Source: Monarcha castaneiventris obscurior (Eukaryota; Chordata; Aves; Passeriformes; Monarchidae). From it: DNA of 64,000 nucleotides. Below, in pieces: positions 46,701-59,600 of the stretch; within the stretch, counting starts at the first letter, position 1; each line of letters opens with the position of its first letter. The notes under the pieces are model-generated. The model was given only the letters and a program-made list of their open reading frames with translations. It searched no databases and was not told where the DNA came from. The DNA lies in NCBI GenBank assembly GCA_026261815.1, contig JAMPIT010000511.1, positions 2,775,001-2,839,000 of the forward strand, in the 5' to 3' direction. A program made the translations under genes and the position numbers.

Positions 46701-49700
46701 ATTCATTTTTATGGGGAGCTGCTGGTGACGGGGAGCCCCTCCAGGCTGATTCACCAACATTTCCCCAGGATTTCTTCAAGAAGTCTGTGGCGCTGTTCTG
46801 TTAAACCAAGATGTGCTCCAGCCCCGGGCAGGTGAATGGCCTCAAGCAGGGACTGGGTTTCAGTGCAAACCTGAGTGTCCTCAGTAGAAAATAGTGAGAC
46901 TGCCCCGTAATAATAATAACAATAACCACAAAATACAGAAATAAAGCATGTTTGATCAATCCTACAGCATATTCTAGGCAGTCCCTGAGTTCGACTTCTG
47001 TTCGTGGTGATCAGTCGCTGGCAGAAACTTTGTCACCAAATGGAGCTGTCACTTCTCGGAGTCAAGATGCGGGAGCAGAGGGGAGAGATCAGGCTGAGCT
47101 CTCCGAAGGATGTGTTTTCCTTTGCTCTTGTCTCTAGTTTCAACAGTAGGCTCCTCCAAGAGGCATTAGCCCATGCCAGGCCTGACATTAGGGATTATGC
47201 TCATAGCATTTGGTTGAGTCCATTTTCCCATGTGAAGCAGGAGAGAATATTCCTTTTGTATTAAATAACTTGGCATATAAGGAAGAAAAAACCTCTAACT
47301 TGGCTACCTGTGAAGCACTGGAAGTATTTAAGGAAAAATGAATTTATCCTACTTGTAAAAAGTTTATCATTCAAGCCATTTTTTTTCTTTAAAGGTTTAA
47401 CCTTATACAGAGTTTCCATGTGTTGTTATCAGCCATCAACAGTAATTTAGTGCAGGAAATTTTCACTGATCAAGCTAAACAGACATCAGTTGTTTTAACA
47501 GATTAAAGAAAAAAAGCAGCAAAATGTAAATGATGAAGTTAAAATACACAACTTGTCCATTTTCCATGCCCTTGACTATGTTGGTTTAGATCTCTGACTG
47601 GCTGAGGACTATGTTAAAAAATAAGTTAGTTGTCTTGAAAATGTAAAGTGACAGTTTAAGTGTTTCGTTTCTGTGCTAATGTGCAATTAGGTCGTTATCC
47701 AATAAGCTGATTCATGTAGTTTAACTCGAGACAGCTGTGGAAGGCAGAGAAAACCCTTCACTGCTGGGGCATGGGGAGAGGGTGTCCAAAGGGATCTGTT
47801 TCAGAACTGCCAGGATGATCTTTTTTCCCTGTGTAATACAGTAAAGTTAATAAGATTTATGAAAAACTAAATTCTGCTGATCAAATCTATAGAAAGAAAA
47901 TCAATATATGGGTCTATCTGGATACCAGCAAGTGTAGTATAATTTTTGGTCTATAAATCAACTCTAAGACAGCCCTACAAGGTGGAGCCAACCTAATCAC
48001 AGAATCCTGTGAAGTGATGTCTTGGTTGGATGTGTTTTGATTTGGGTAAATTACCTTTTGCTTAGTAGAGGTTTCCTTGATGTTGTTTCCTTGATATTTC
48101 TCATGTTTATGCACAAACAGGAAAATTGTGGATCTCCTTGAGTTAATTTACAGCAGACAAAGGAAATTCAATCATTTTTTGTGTCTAATCCCAATATTTT
48201 GGGGATTATTGACAATATCCTGTTACAGTACCACCAAAACACCCGTGGGCTTCAGTGGTGCTTGATCTCCTCTTGCTAAATGTTGCACGAGGAATGCAGC
48301 AAATGCCATTCCCTGCTCCCAGAGCTTTTGGTTTGTGGGGAACACCTGTGTATCTCCCCATCTCTGGATTCAGCAGAGGGCAGTGATCTCGCACGCTGCC
48401 GCCTTCTCCCAAACTGGTTTGTCCTCTTCCTGCCTTGCAGATCATCTGGTGGTCACAGAACTCATGGAGAGAGGACCAGAGCCTTGTACAGCAGTGGCAG
48501 GTGGGATGTACAAGGTTGTTTCTTCCCTTGGAAGACGCATATTTTATTTTTCACAAATGTTGGACAGTTGTGCCATGAAACAGGTAATTATCCTTCCTTT
48601 TCACAAAGGCAGATAGCCAGTGACTTGCCAAAACCCCAAAAAGAGCGGCTGAAATCCATCCTCTCCTAGTTCATCCAAGCCCTGACAAGCAGGGATGTGA
48701 AGTTAAGGTAAATCTTCTGGTTTTTTATGATAATATAGCTCTCCCTTGCAAAGCTGCTCTGGATGTTCACTGCTGTGTGCTCGAAGTGAGGATGCTCACA
48801 GGATTTTATCAGCAGCTGTGCTGGGGAGGAAGAGCTCCAGCACCATGTGGTACTGTTTTCAAAGAATTTTCTGTGAACCCATAGCAAAATTTGCTGAAGG
48901 AAAAAAATCAGAAAAAGTCTGAAATGGCTGGTTTGGAATGTGGGATATCACAACCCATTCATTTGCTCCCTCCCAACAAGCCTGCAGTGTGCCGAGGCTG
49001 TGGCTCAAGGGTGGCATTATGGGCCTGGCTGGAGCAGAAAATGCACTTGTCTGTGTAATTAAAATGTCCCCAACTGGATTATATGGGAATCAGAAACTTT
49101 CAAGTACGTAGCCAGAGTCTGACGTGCGAATTAGGAAAACATTTCCAAAGCTGTCAGCTCATTTGGTGGTTTTCCTTTTTTTGAACAGTGGTTTCTTGTA
49201 TTTTTGAAACTTTTGTTACTGGGCAAGGATGAGTTTGTGATATGAAAGTATTTCCAGGGTTTGCTTGTTCCTTATTTTCTCTGATTTGAAATCATATGGT
49301 TAAAATCTGTTTCTCTTTTCTTTTTTTTTTGGTAATCATCCTTAAATTCACACAGTTCTTAGTGAGCACCTTCAAGAAGAAAACAATTAAAACAAGGTTT
49401 TAAATTTAATTTGTCTTACAGTGTACACTCAATGCACATGAGAAACCTGCCCAGAGCATCACGCTGGGGGCTTTGCTTGGGCACATCTGATATTCCAAGG
49501 TTTTTGTGTTGGTTTTTGCCTCGGGATTGATGGCCTGTGCTGTGATGAACCAGGGGAAGGCTGGTTGTGTGAGCTCCATGTCCCATGTTTACATAAGCCA
49601 GGAAAGCATTTGAGGTTGAACCCTCCTGATGTGTTTAGGAGCTGTGAAGCCACATGGTTACAGTTTTGGCTTTGGTTTCCATGTTGGCTCCAAAATTTAC

Positions 49701-50700
49701 AGGGTACTAAAGCAAAAGGTTCTTTATGTTCAAAAGCTGTGAAAAAGCTTATTAACACATGGAGTTAATAGAAAACATTTTTGCCCCAAGCTGAGCTGAA
49801 CAGAGCTATTTTTCCTCATAGGATTTGCTGAATTACTCCTTGGCTCAGCAGGTTCAAAGGCAATGACAACTTTTTTCAGGAATGCTTTAAAACGGGAACA
49901 TTCCTTATTTTTTTTAGCATTTCATCTAAATTTTCTACTTTACAAAGGTAAGACCTTTGTATTCTCTAAATGGTCTGTATACCAAATGTTCTGAAATATG
50001 GTCCGTAGGGTTTTCCCATCTCTTGGGCCTTGCTCACTTCCTTTGGGAGAGCTGAATGCTTCAGTTTGTCTGAAACCTTCCCTTTGCCCAGTGGCCTGAC
50101 AAGGCAGGGATGGAGTGTGGATGCCCTGTGCCTGTTTTGGCTCTGGAGCACTCTGGAGAGGATTTTTTGGAGTTGTTTGGTGCCAAACCCTGTCTTCCTC
50201 ACAAAGAGAACCTGAACGGGGCCCAGTCAGGGTTGTCTGTGCTACAGGACTGCTCTCATCTCTCATGGTGATTACTTTGTGCTCCTGGAGGATCCCTGTG
50301 ATGACCAAATTAGCAGGAAGCTCCAAAAGCCATAATCTGTAATATGTAATATATAATGTGCTGCTGCCATATGACAGGGCTGGGAGAGGAAATTAAGTGA
50401 AAATGGGTCAGGAGTGGGAGGCCTGGGCTGAAACACTTCCCTGTGGTGCCAGGGTCCATTTAAGAGGCAAAACAGCAGCACATTACTAAAAGGGTGTACG
50501 AAAGGTTGTTTTTGTGGTCCGAACTGAGCAAACTGGCCCTTCCACCAGCCTCCTCCTCCTCAGCAGTGCCTGCATCCTATGTGTCCTGCCTCCCTGCTGG
50601 AATGCTTTTTTGCAGGCAGTGAAGAGGGATTCTTAAAGAAGAGACTTTTTTATCTTTGAAAGTAAAACAATAAACTTTTAGATTATATCTTTGAAACAGT
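43760..50700. other. Intergenic between PSMB2 and TFAP2E, no gene seen
   Basis: AT-moderate sequence without a convincing exon. The stretch at 45125-45300 (cattaatgtacttgtttagc, ctaatttattttaccactga) has a conserved-element texture. Frames such as 45318-45647 have no domain. Confidence 0.35.
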
Positions 50701-50734
50701 TGAAATTTTGGGTTGTTTTGTAATTATGGTGCTA

Positions 50735-50825
50735 GAGTTGATTTATCTGGGTTTGAGTCCCAACTGTTTCCTGAACTGCCCAAGTCCCTTCAGCTCTTTA
50801 TGTCACATCTGTTTTCAGTGATGTG
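50735..50825 (+). mobile_element. Possible ancient MIR-like SINE relic
   Basis: The order 'gtttgagtcccaactg', 'cctgaactgcccaagtccct', 'tcagctctttatgtcacatc', 'tgttttc' resembles the MIR core and tail with deletions. The match is weak and made by eye. Confidence 0.25.
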
Positions 50826-50829
50826 GAGG

Positions 50830-53800
50830 TAACTGTTTCCTTTGTAAACTTATCTACTGAAATAGAAATTTGCAGGTAAAATGTTTCAGCACAGGGTCTT
50901 ATACAAGGAGGATTTGATGTTTGATGGCACAACAAGGTCCTGTGGGAACATAAACGTAACCCTTCTGGAACATAGACAGATATTTGGATTGGATAAAATA
51001 TTTTCATAGGAAATGCTCCTTTTTTGAAAATATTTGCTGCATGCTGAGAAGAAAAAATATCTCTGGAAAAGCAACATTCCTGGAAGATCCAATATGCACA
51101 GGAATCTGGTCAGAATTCCATGTAGCTGCCAATGAGATCAACACATGATGAAACACTTCTGAATAAAAGCACTCAGCATTTCAGCCACCGATGTTCTGAA
51201 TCTCATCCAGTAAAAGAATCCCTGGATCCACTTTGATCAGGTCTGTGACAGTGGAGAAGTTTGACTGGAAGACCTTGAGTGTCCAATGGGAAGAATGTGA
51301 TTTACTTACAACACGTGTTTAAGGGAAAAGAAATCCAAGATGCTATTGCAGAATTAGCTGAAACTTCTCTGTTCTATGAGATAATAAATAGAATCACAGA
51401 GAACACGTGGAATTTTGGGATAGAGGAAGATGACGGACCAGTTGTTGTTTTTCATTGGGTGCAAGTCATTCAATCACACCAAGGAAACGCTTCCTCTCTG
51501 GGCTTTTTTACTGAATTTAAGGCTCTGTACAGTGGAAAAACTCAAGAGGAATCCAAGGTACTTCTGCACAGCAGAGCCATTGTCAGGTGGGCAGCTGCAG
51601 CATCCAGACACATCTTGAGGTGCTGCAGAACTTCTTGACTTGGAGCAATAAATTGATCTTTCTCTGAACTCATTTCACACCTCAGAAAAAGCTGAATTGT
51701 CTCAATTTAATATTTTCTTTGGCCGTAACCTTGGCTACTAAAACGAAACTATCCTGATGAGAAATCCCTCTGGATCTCACGGATTTTAGCCTTTTCTCTG
51801 CTGAAAATAATCAAATTAGAAGCATCTGAAGGTGTCAGGATAAAAACATACAAAGGAACCATCCAGAACTTCACTGCCATCCTTTTTCCTGCCTTGGAAA
51901 GATTCTGGGATGCTTCAGCACCGCAATCATGGAAACAAAGCTTGGGTGATTGTTCAATGTCTGAAATTATTATTGCTATTTATGGTATCTTATTGGAAAC
52001 GTTCAGGTGGCCACAGTGAGAATTCTTTTCCATATAAAGGAGGTGAGGTGGGAAGACCAAAGTGATACCCTGTGGCTCAGCATGGCCACATTCTTGGTGG
52101 TGCCTGGGTCAGACTCTCTCTGCCAGCCCTGTTTGGATAATGAAGGCTCCACATCCTGCACCTGGACAGGGAGCGCAGGGTCTGCGTCAATAATCTCGGG
52201 AGCCTCGTGTCACCCTCACAAATAACATTTATTTTACTGCCTGACTTGAAAATGTTTCCAGTGTTAGTGTTTTGATTCAGTTGCACCACCAGGAAAAGCT
52301 TCCCTTGCTCACAGGCCATGTGGCTCGTTGGATTCCGCATGTAAAGTTGGGAATTTAATGGACTGTCCTATAGGAAGGAATGCATTAACTACAGGTCAGC
52401 AAACTCTGGTTATTGGGTTGTTTCACACCGAGAGCTGTTATTACCCTGTTGCTTTTAAGGTGCCTGTTTAAAGGTAATTATTTAGTCTGTCCAAAGCCAT
52501 GTGGAATTCCAACACAGCCTCTGCTCCCTGGCGTTAATGATGCAGCACAGTCACAGCTCCATGTTCCCCTTGGTTTGCCCTTGGGACAGCTGACTCTTAG
52601 GGTCTGAAGAGTTTTTCTTAATGTTCTTTTTCACTTGTCAAGGATTGGTGTGTGGTTTCCCTGGATTTGTCCTTCATTCAAAATTAATTCAAAAAAATTT
52701 TTTTTGTTTCATTTCCCCTTTAGGACTGAAATTCCAGCATGGTCTGTAACAAGCATAGAAACCCTGAGCCTGGATCTATTTTTACTCTTCGACACGATCT
52801 TATGTATTTTCCCACGATGAGATTTATAATCAGTGTGGGAATTTATACCAGGGTTGAGCCCGGAATTGTGTAAAATGTTTTTTTTCTCTTAGGATGGAAA
52901 GGGAGAGGACACATCAGGGGGTGGCCTTGTTTGACAGTGAGCTGGGAGGGGACTCCAGTACAGAAAATAATTGGTCTGGAATGACCCCTGACTCTTCTGG
53001 AGTGTCTCTGTGGGCCTGCAGGAATGAGGGTGTCCAAAATTTTGGGAAGTCTTGATGCTTTGAGAAAGTTGTTCCTGTGTGACGTGTCCATTGCTCATCT
53101 TGAGCATCTGTGATGGAATCAACAAGTGGATCCAAATCATGCAACTTCCTCCCACTCACAGGTCATTGGAGGTGTCCTGGCCTTTCGGGCACCAGACTGT
53201 TCCTCATAAAACATTCCAAAGACTTGCAGGTACTCAAAAAGGAAAATGAGGAGGGAGGTATTTCCCACTCCATGGATGCGGTGTGTAATTACTGGAGGCA
53301 GATCCTGATTCTCTGTCTGTGTTGCTCATCCGTGCTGTGTCTAAGAATTCCTTGATATTCAAAGTGCCCCAACCAAGCCAGGTTTGCATAATGTGATTCA
53401 ATTAGGAAATGATATTTCATGCCTGGATATTACAGTGTGCACACACACACTTTCATCCTGTGTCGGAGCGTCGCTTGCTCTGCTCTGATGCCATGCACCA
53501 GAGGATGTCTGCAAATGGAATTATTTCAGGATAGTTATCCTAAATAACCCCATGTAGGGAAACCTGTACTGTAGCACAAAAGCACCTTACTTTTCTTTAT
53601 CATAATCCATTTAAATGTGGATTATGCTGATGCAGAACAGGGCGCTCCTACTTTGGAATAATTTTAAATAGGAATAGTTTTTGTGCTTTTGGCTCACACC
53701 CTGCATTATCCAAACTGGCTTTGAAGTGTAAACAAGCCTCTGATGTGTCTGTAGTATTTCCATTCTGCTCCCTGACTCCTCCTTGTTTCTTGGCTCTTCC

Positions 53801-54180
53801 TTTGGGAAGGTCCAGAGCAAAACCAGACCTGCAGAGCCCGTCATTTAGGTCTTTGCTTTCACAAACCGCATACCAAAGGACGTTTCCAATCGGATTCCCA
53901 ATTTAAATGCCTCCCTAAGCTTTGAAGGGAATATTTAGATGCAAGTTTCTGACGCTGAGCCATCCCCACAGATCATATTAGGACATTAAATATTTCCTTT
54001 CCCACTTTCCTGAAACAGAGGTTTGTGTTTCAAACCTCCTGTGGTCTCTTTTGGGACTGTTTGGGGTTTTCCCTCTATTACTACAGGCCTGTCCTGCACC
54101 TCCAGAGAAACCTGTGGGGTGCGATTCTGAGAAGGGTCTGATGCAGGGAGTGCTGCCATAGCTCAGTGCCATTCCAACTG
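50830..54180. other. Intergenic, no gene seen
   Basis: No exon recognised. An open frame at 51279-51638 begins at GTG rather than ATG, so it is not called. A short (CA)n lies near 53440. Confidence 0.35.
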
Positions 54181-54784
54181 CTCAGCCTCTGGCTGTGAGG
54201 GACAATGGATGTCTAGGGGAGACAGCAAGGAGGCTCCCTAAGATCACCCTCTTCCGTTGTGTCAAAAGCCATTTCTACATCTGTTGCCATGAAAAGTCGC
54301 AGCTTCTTACCCTAGACAGGTCAGACATTTAAACCTGGTTCCTGACCATTTCATGGGTGTCCTGTCTCTTGTTTTGGTGTCATCTTTCCCTGTTTATGTT
54401 CTTTTATCCCACAGTTTTCCACACCTCTATCACATAGTGCTCATGTGCTTCCTCCTGCAGCTCCAGCTCTTGGTCCTGCCTCACAGGGAAGTTGCTCCCA
54501 CCTGAGTTCCCCATGGATTCAGCAGCTGGAATGCCCAGATCTGTAAGTGCCATTCAGGATAGAGCAATACAGGGCAAGCACATGGATGTCATGCAGCACA
54601 ATCTGTTTTTTGCTTTGCAGTCCTTTTTCTAACCATTCCCACCATGTTTGTTCTTAAGCTCTGGGAGTACGAGGTGCTGGTGCAGAGTTCTGCTCGTGGT
54701 GACGCCACGAACGCAACTAATTTGGAACTTCATTGCCTGGAGATCAGTGGGGCTGTTTTATCTTCTGTTTATCACTGATACCAT

Positions 54785-54875
54785 GAGGTCCTTCTGCAGC
54801 TCTTCACAGACAGGTTTAGATTTGACTACCCTGATTAGTTCTGAAACATCAGCAAACTCATTCATCTCCACTGGC
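54785..54875 (-). mobile_element. Ancient CR1-type LINE relic
   Basis: 'ctgcagctcttcacagacag', 'gtttagatttgactaccctg', 'attagttctgaaacatcagc', 'aaactcattcatctccact' follows the order of the reversed 3' region of old sauropsid CR1 elements (the 'catctgcaaac...cacc' module). It is much more decayed than the other CR1 copies. The flanks (54190-54960) may belong to it but cannot be assigned. Confidence 0.5.
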
Positions 54876-55120
54876 GCCAGCTGGCTTGGCACAAGGGCTA
54901 GGGACACCGGGCAGGAGCACCAGCTCCTGTCACCCCCTGAGCTCTGCTTGTGGCATCACTCAACCCCCAGCCATGAAACTGGAGAATTCTTTCTTAAATC
55001 TATGCAATTTTATATAATTTCCATATAATTAATCTATATAATCTGGTTTAAGCTACAACCACAAGGCGAAGGATCCTTCTCACAAAGACGATGGAGGTGC
55101 TTTCTTCAAATAAAAAGAGG

Positions 55121-55126
55121 TTTATT
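55121..55126 (-). terminator. TFAP2E: Candidate poly(A) signal of TFAP2E
   Basis: AATAAA on the minus strand (tttatt on +), followed on that strand by T-rich and then TTTGTG-containing sequence. An alternative signal lies at 55520-55525. Confidence 0.5.
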
Positions 55127-55347
55127 AAGAGAATGAGAATGACATTGTGGTGTGGGTGTTGTACATCTATTGCAGCATTAAGAGAAACAACAGCAAGTAC
55201 AAAATCCTGCAGAACTTCTAGAGTCATCATCATCACAGCCTAGCTTGTCCATGCTACAGTTTGGTGGATCCAAAACTTCATTCCCATTTCTAATGGCAGA
55301 AAATCCAAAGATTTTCATCTTTCAAAAGAAAAAAACCCAACCCAAAA

Positions 55348-55369
55348 CAAACAAACAAACAAACAAACG
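55348..55369 (+). repeat. (CAAA)n microsatellite
   Basis: About five tandem CAAA units inside a longer A/C-rich run, within the inferred TFAP2E 3' UTR. Confidence 0.85.
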
Positions 55370-56336
55370 AAAAAAGGCAAAACAAAAAACCCAACTCAAT
55401 TTGATATAAATAACTTGCACTGGACATTTTAAAACTTTCAGATTTTAATTACACATAAATAAATATATACAGATTTAGAACAGTTCCGTTTGGCCTGGTT
55501 CAAGTTCTGCTCCTTGTGCTTTATTTGTTATTATTACTAATTTTTGAAACTTGTGTGCTGTTATCTGTAGGTTGTGGAGTTTTATGTAGTCCTGGGTTTA
55601 ACTTCACCTGCCTTATCCCCAACCGGGAGGGCAGCAGTCAGGAGGGCTCCCCTCGATCCTGCCCTGGGACCCACCGGCTGTGGTTGTTTCTCCCTCGTGC
55701 TGTGGTTTGGGGCTCCTCAGCCCACGGGAAAATCCACAGTGAGTCTCACTTTGAAGCTGTAAACAAAGCTTGGACCTGCTTTAAATCCACAGCAGTTCTG
55801 CCAGCAATTTTTCTCGGCCTGGCATCAGGACTGGGCTGTGGGTGGGGAAAGGGGAAGGTTTCCTGTGTGCTTGCCTCAAAACCAGTGGATAAATCCAGGT
55901 AGAGCCAGCGCTCCATCCCTCTGCCCTCAGCTGCTCCTGCTCTGCGTCTTGCACTGATGAGGCTTTTGCTCTTTCCTCTCAGTTTTTCAGTTGGAACAAA
56001 TTCCTGGAGCATGTCAGGATTTCACTGTGGGTTTTTAAAAAAGCAAAATAAAATAAAATTGCACATGACTTGGCTTCCTGCATCCACGTTACAAAAAAAC
56101 AAAAGGCAAAACCCCAAAGCCATCAGCCTGACTTCTCTCAATCTCACTATGTTCATTAGCACTGTTTTCTTTTAAATTCTTTAAATCTTCCTTTTTTCTG
56201 TCTTTTCTTTGTTTGCTTTGTGAGTTTCCTCTCACGTTCGAACTCAGCAGTTCAAAAAACAGTGCACTGGGTCATCTTTCCCCCTGGAGCCATCACTGAA
56301 GCCTGGGGGAAGCTCCCACCGGGGGAGGCAGCGCTG

Positions 56337-56625
56337 TTATTTTCGATGCTTCACCTCTTTGTCTGACGCTTTGGAGTCCCCGGTCGTGTGCCCGTTCCCT
56401 GTGCTGTTCATGAATATTTTATCCAGCCCTTTGAGGGACTCCACCAGGTAGTTCTGGAAGGCGGTGAGGGCGGCGCAGATGGCCGGGCCCCCGAAGCCGT
56501 GGGTTATCAGGCTGAAATGAGTCAAACAGCTCTGGACTCCAGGCTCGAGGATGAGCGAGGGGCGGCTGTTCCCCAGCGGAGAGCGGTCCTGGGCTATCAG
56601 GTCTGCAAACTCCTTGCAAATTTGC
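56337..56625 (-). CDS. TFAP2E: TFAP2E last coding exon
   Basis: Encodes the third base of Lys, then [20 protein letters not shown] to SDKEVKHRK and TAA. Acceptor tctctttcag on the minus strand. Contains the end of the dimerisation domain. Confidence 0.95.
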
Positions 56626-59600
56626 CTGAAAGAGAGAGGTTTGGTCACTAATAATGCACATGGAGGGCTACAGGGCACAGAGTCGTAGAATCATAGAACA
56701 GTTTGGGTTGGAAGGGACCTAAAAGATCATCCAGTTCCAGTCCCTCTGGCGTGGACACCTTCCTAGATCAAGTTGCTCAGAGCTTCATCCAACCATTAAA
56801 CACTTTTAGGGATGGGGCATCTGCAAATTCTCTGGGTGTATTTGGAGGTTCTTTTCCTGCTCCCTGCCCTAACAGCTACCTCCCCACGGGGATTTTTTGG
56901 CTCCAGCCTGGAGAAAGTCCCTGGGTGCAGAATTGGAGCCACTGCTGCTGTTCCTGCTTTGAAGGGGCAAATGAGGCAGTACCAAAATGCTCCCCGTGGC
57001 TGGGTTACCCCAACCCTTCAATCCATGCAGGCCATTCCCCTTGCTGGACATCTTCCTGCAGCGTGAGCCCATCCTTTCCCCATGGAAGAGTAAACTTTAG
57101 GGATTAACGCTGCCCTCCCAGGCTGGTGGTACCGAACACGCTAGTGGCTCGTTGCCCTCTGTACTCACTTGGTAGCCAGAAGCATGTTTTTCCTGGTGTG
57201 GAGCTCCGTGGGGTCGGAGTGCTGCCGGCACAGGTACTCTGCTGCCGCCTTGGCTGGGAACTCTGTTTCACAGACGTACCCAAAGTCCCGAGCCAGGTGA
57301 ATGGCTTCACCTGCGAGCAGGACAGAGGAACATCAGCACTGTGCCAAACCCAGTGTGAAAGGGAACTGGGAACTTCTGTAGCATCTTCAGCCATCTCACT
57401 GTTGGGGCTCAGTTCTGGTAAGACTGGGGCCCTTCCCTGTCTCAGCAGCCACCCAAGAGCTCTCTCCACTTTCATCTCTTGCCGCAGAAACATCACTGAG
57501 TTTCTTATTCTCATCTGTCAGGCAATTAGTCTGTGTGGGCCAAATGAGCCAGTGACAGCTCTAAAGAGCAGATGGGTCCTGCCTTTACTGCCTTTTACAA
57601 GAGCATGAAGACAGTGCTGGCCTTGGAGCAGGGTGAGTTGTGACTCTGGACACGTGCTCCAAAAGGGAGAATAGCAGATGCATTTCTTACTTGGGAACAT
57701 CTCCTGCTGCACCTTTCCCTACTTTTTCCCCAATTTCCTGCTTGGCCTCTCCAAATTGAGAAGAGATTGAAAAGGAGACTGGAGGGTCAAAGAGTAACCT
57801 CAGTCCCATGACCAGAGCAGGAGGAAGGGGCAGGAGGAAGGGGGTTACATCCCCCACAGGGCCCAGCGGCCCTCGGGCTGGACGTGCGGGCAGCGTATCC
57901 ATCACCCCGTGGAAATACCCACCCATTGATGGAATTGATCCATCTCCAGGCGTCCCCGTGGAAATAATCTGAGCTGATGGCAATTGATCATGCTCAACAC
58001 CCGAAATCCCGGTCAGGCAGGCAGAGCTAATTTGCCTTGCCCCCCTGCTGCTCACATGTATTAGACCATCCATCCTAACACCATTAACCCAGATCCCATC
58101 CCAGCCTGCTTGGCTCCCAGAGCTCGGCCTGTGAAGCCCTGTTACAAGGAACTGTCTCTGCTTCCCACATAACAACAGTAGTTTCCACTTCATCTCCTCT
58201 TCCAAAGAAAGAGCAAATAAGGTAAACCTAAAGAATCAAAACTGCAGAAGTTTGTGTGTTAAAAAAGCAGTCAGAAAGGAACAACTGCTGGAAAACTGTT
58301 ACTGGAATAATAAAAAAGAGCTGAGTGACTTCATGGTCAGAGCCAGGGCTGGAGCCAGGATTTATTTCTTCCATGAATGTGTGAGTTGCTGTACATTTTA
58401 ATGTTATTTTAAAGGCAATTTAGATGCTGGATTAGAGAGGTGTCTGGGGGGGACAGGGCACTCTGGCTTTGGTGTTAAAGCCACGTTGAGCCAGATGCTG
58501 AGGAGGAAAGGCTGCAGGAGAGTGCACAGAGGGCCATGGTGGGCAGGGGGGCAGCAAGAACCTGGGTCCTTCCAAGAGCTTAGAGATGTTTCTGGAGTGG
58601 AAATACAGCCCTGCTGCTCCCCTGGGTCCAGGCTGGAGCTGCTCGCATGGAGCAGCTGCCCAAGGGAGGGTAAGTGCTTGGTGTACAACTCCCAAGGGAG
58701 CTGCTTCTACCTGATGCTCCCTGGGTTCTCCAGGAACATCCTCCCCATCTGTATGAGTGGCTGTGGGTCAGTGTAAGAAAAAATATTCCATTAGCAGTCA
58801 AAACTCCATCCATTGGGTCTTTTAAATAATTAGACATCAGGAAGGCAGAGGGGAGAAAACAAATTAAGCCAAGACAGCAAATGTTCAGGAAAGAGTGTGT
58901 TTGGGGCAGAGAGGCACAAGCCAGTTTGTGTGTGCTGGGTGATGGCAGTGCAGCAGCACCTTCCTCTGGGTGGGATGGAACCTTCCCCTGGTTCCATCAC
59001 ACTTACATGCAGGAGGAAATCATATCCATCAAACACACCACTCCTATTTACTGTGAGCTGGGAAGCAGGAACCAAAACATCAGCAGCCACTTGAAATCAA
59101 ACTGTACATTTCTTCCTTCCTTTCTTTCCTTCATTCTTTTCTTTCTTTTCTTTTCATGGAAATCAGCCTTTCATTCAGCAGGAACCAACTGCCCTCGGTA
59201 ACAACCTCCGCCTAATGAAGCGGGTCATTTAATTTGCTGGTGACAATGGAGATGATTTTCTATTCAGGATCCGAAGGCAGCTGCCTGCACCGCGACGGGC
59301 ACGGACACAATGGATTCCTGAGCTCAGAGGGAGGCAGAGCTGTCATTCCATTTGTTTGCATCCCCGTGTGCTTTTCTCCCAGGACGCAGAGGCAACATCA
59401 TCATTTCCATGGTGGAAAGAAGCAGGAGAGGAGAAAGTAACCAAGTTAGGCAGGGGCAGCTCACAATTCTGGGCAGGGCTCTGCCTGCCAGGACAGCACC
59501 TTTTCCATAGCTCTGAGGGCAGCTGCTACAAACCTGAGCTCCACCTGCAAAACCTCGGAGCAGTTTGACATCTTCTTGGTGTCTCACTCATTTCCTGAAG

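Larger units (their letters stand above)
55105..56336 (-). other. TFAP2E: TFAP2E 3' UTR (inferred extent)
   Basis: Downstream of the TAA on the minus strand the sequence is AT-rich and unbroken by known repeats apart from a (CAAA)n run. Two AATAAA signals occur, at 55520-55525 and 55121-55126. The distal one, with downstream T/G-rich sequence, is the better candidate for the main end. The extent is inference from signals only. Confidence 0.5.

Noticed and set aside
51279..51638. 119-codon open frame with globular-looking sequence and AATAAA soon after
   Set aside because: It opens at GTG rather than ATG, is preceded by in-frame stops and matches no family I know. A decayed retrocopy is possible, but I could not support it.
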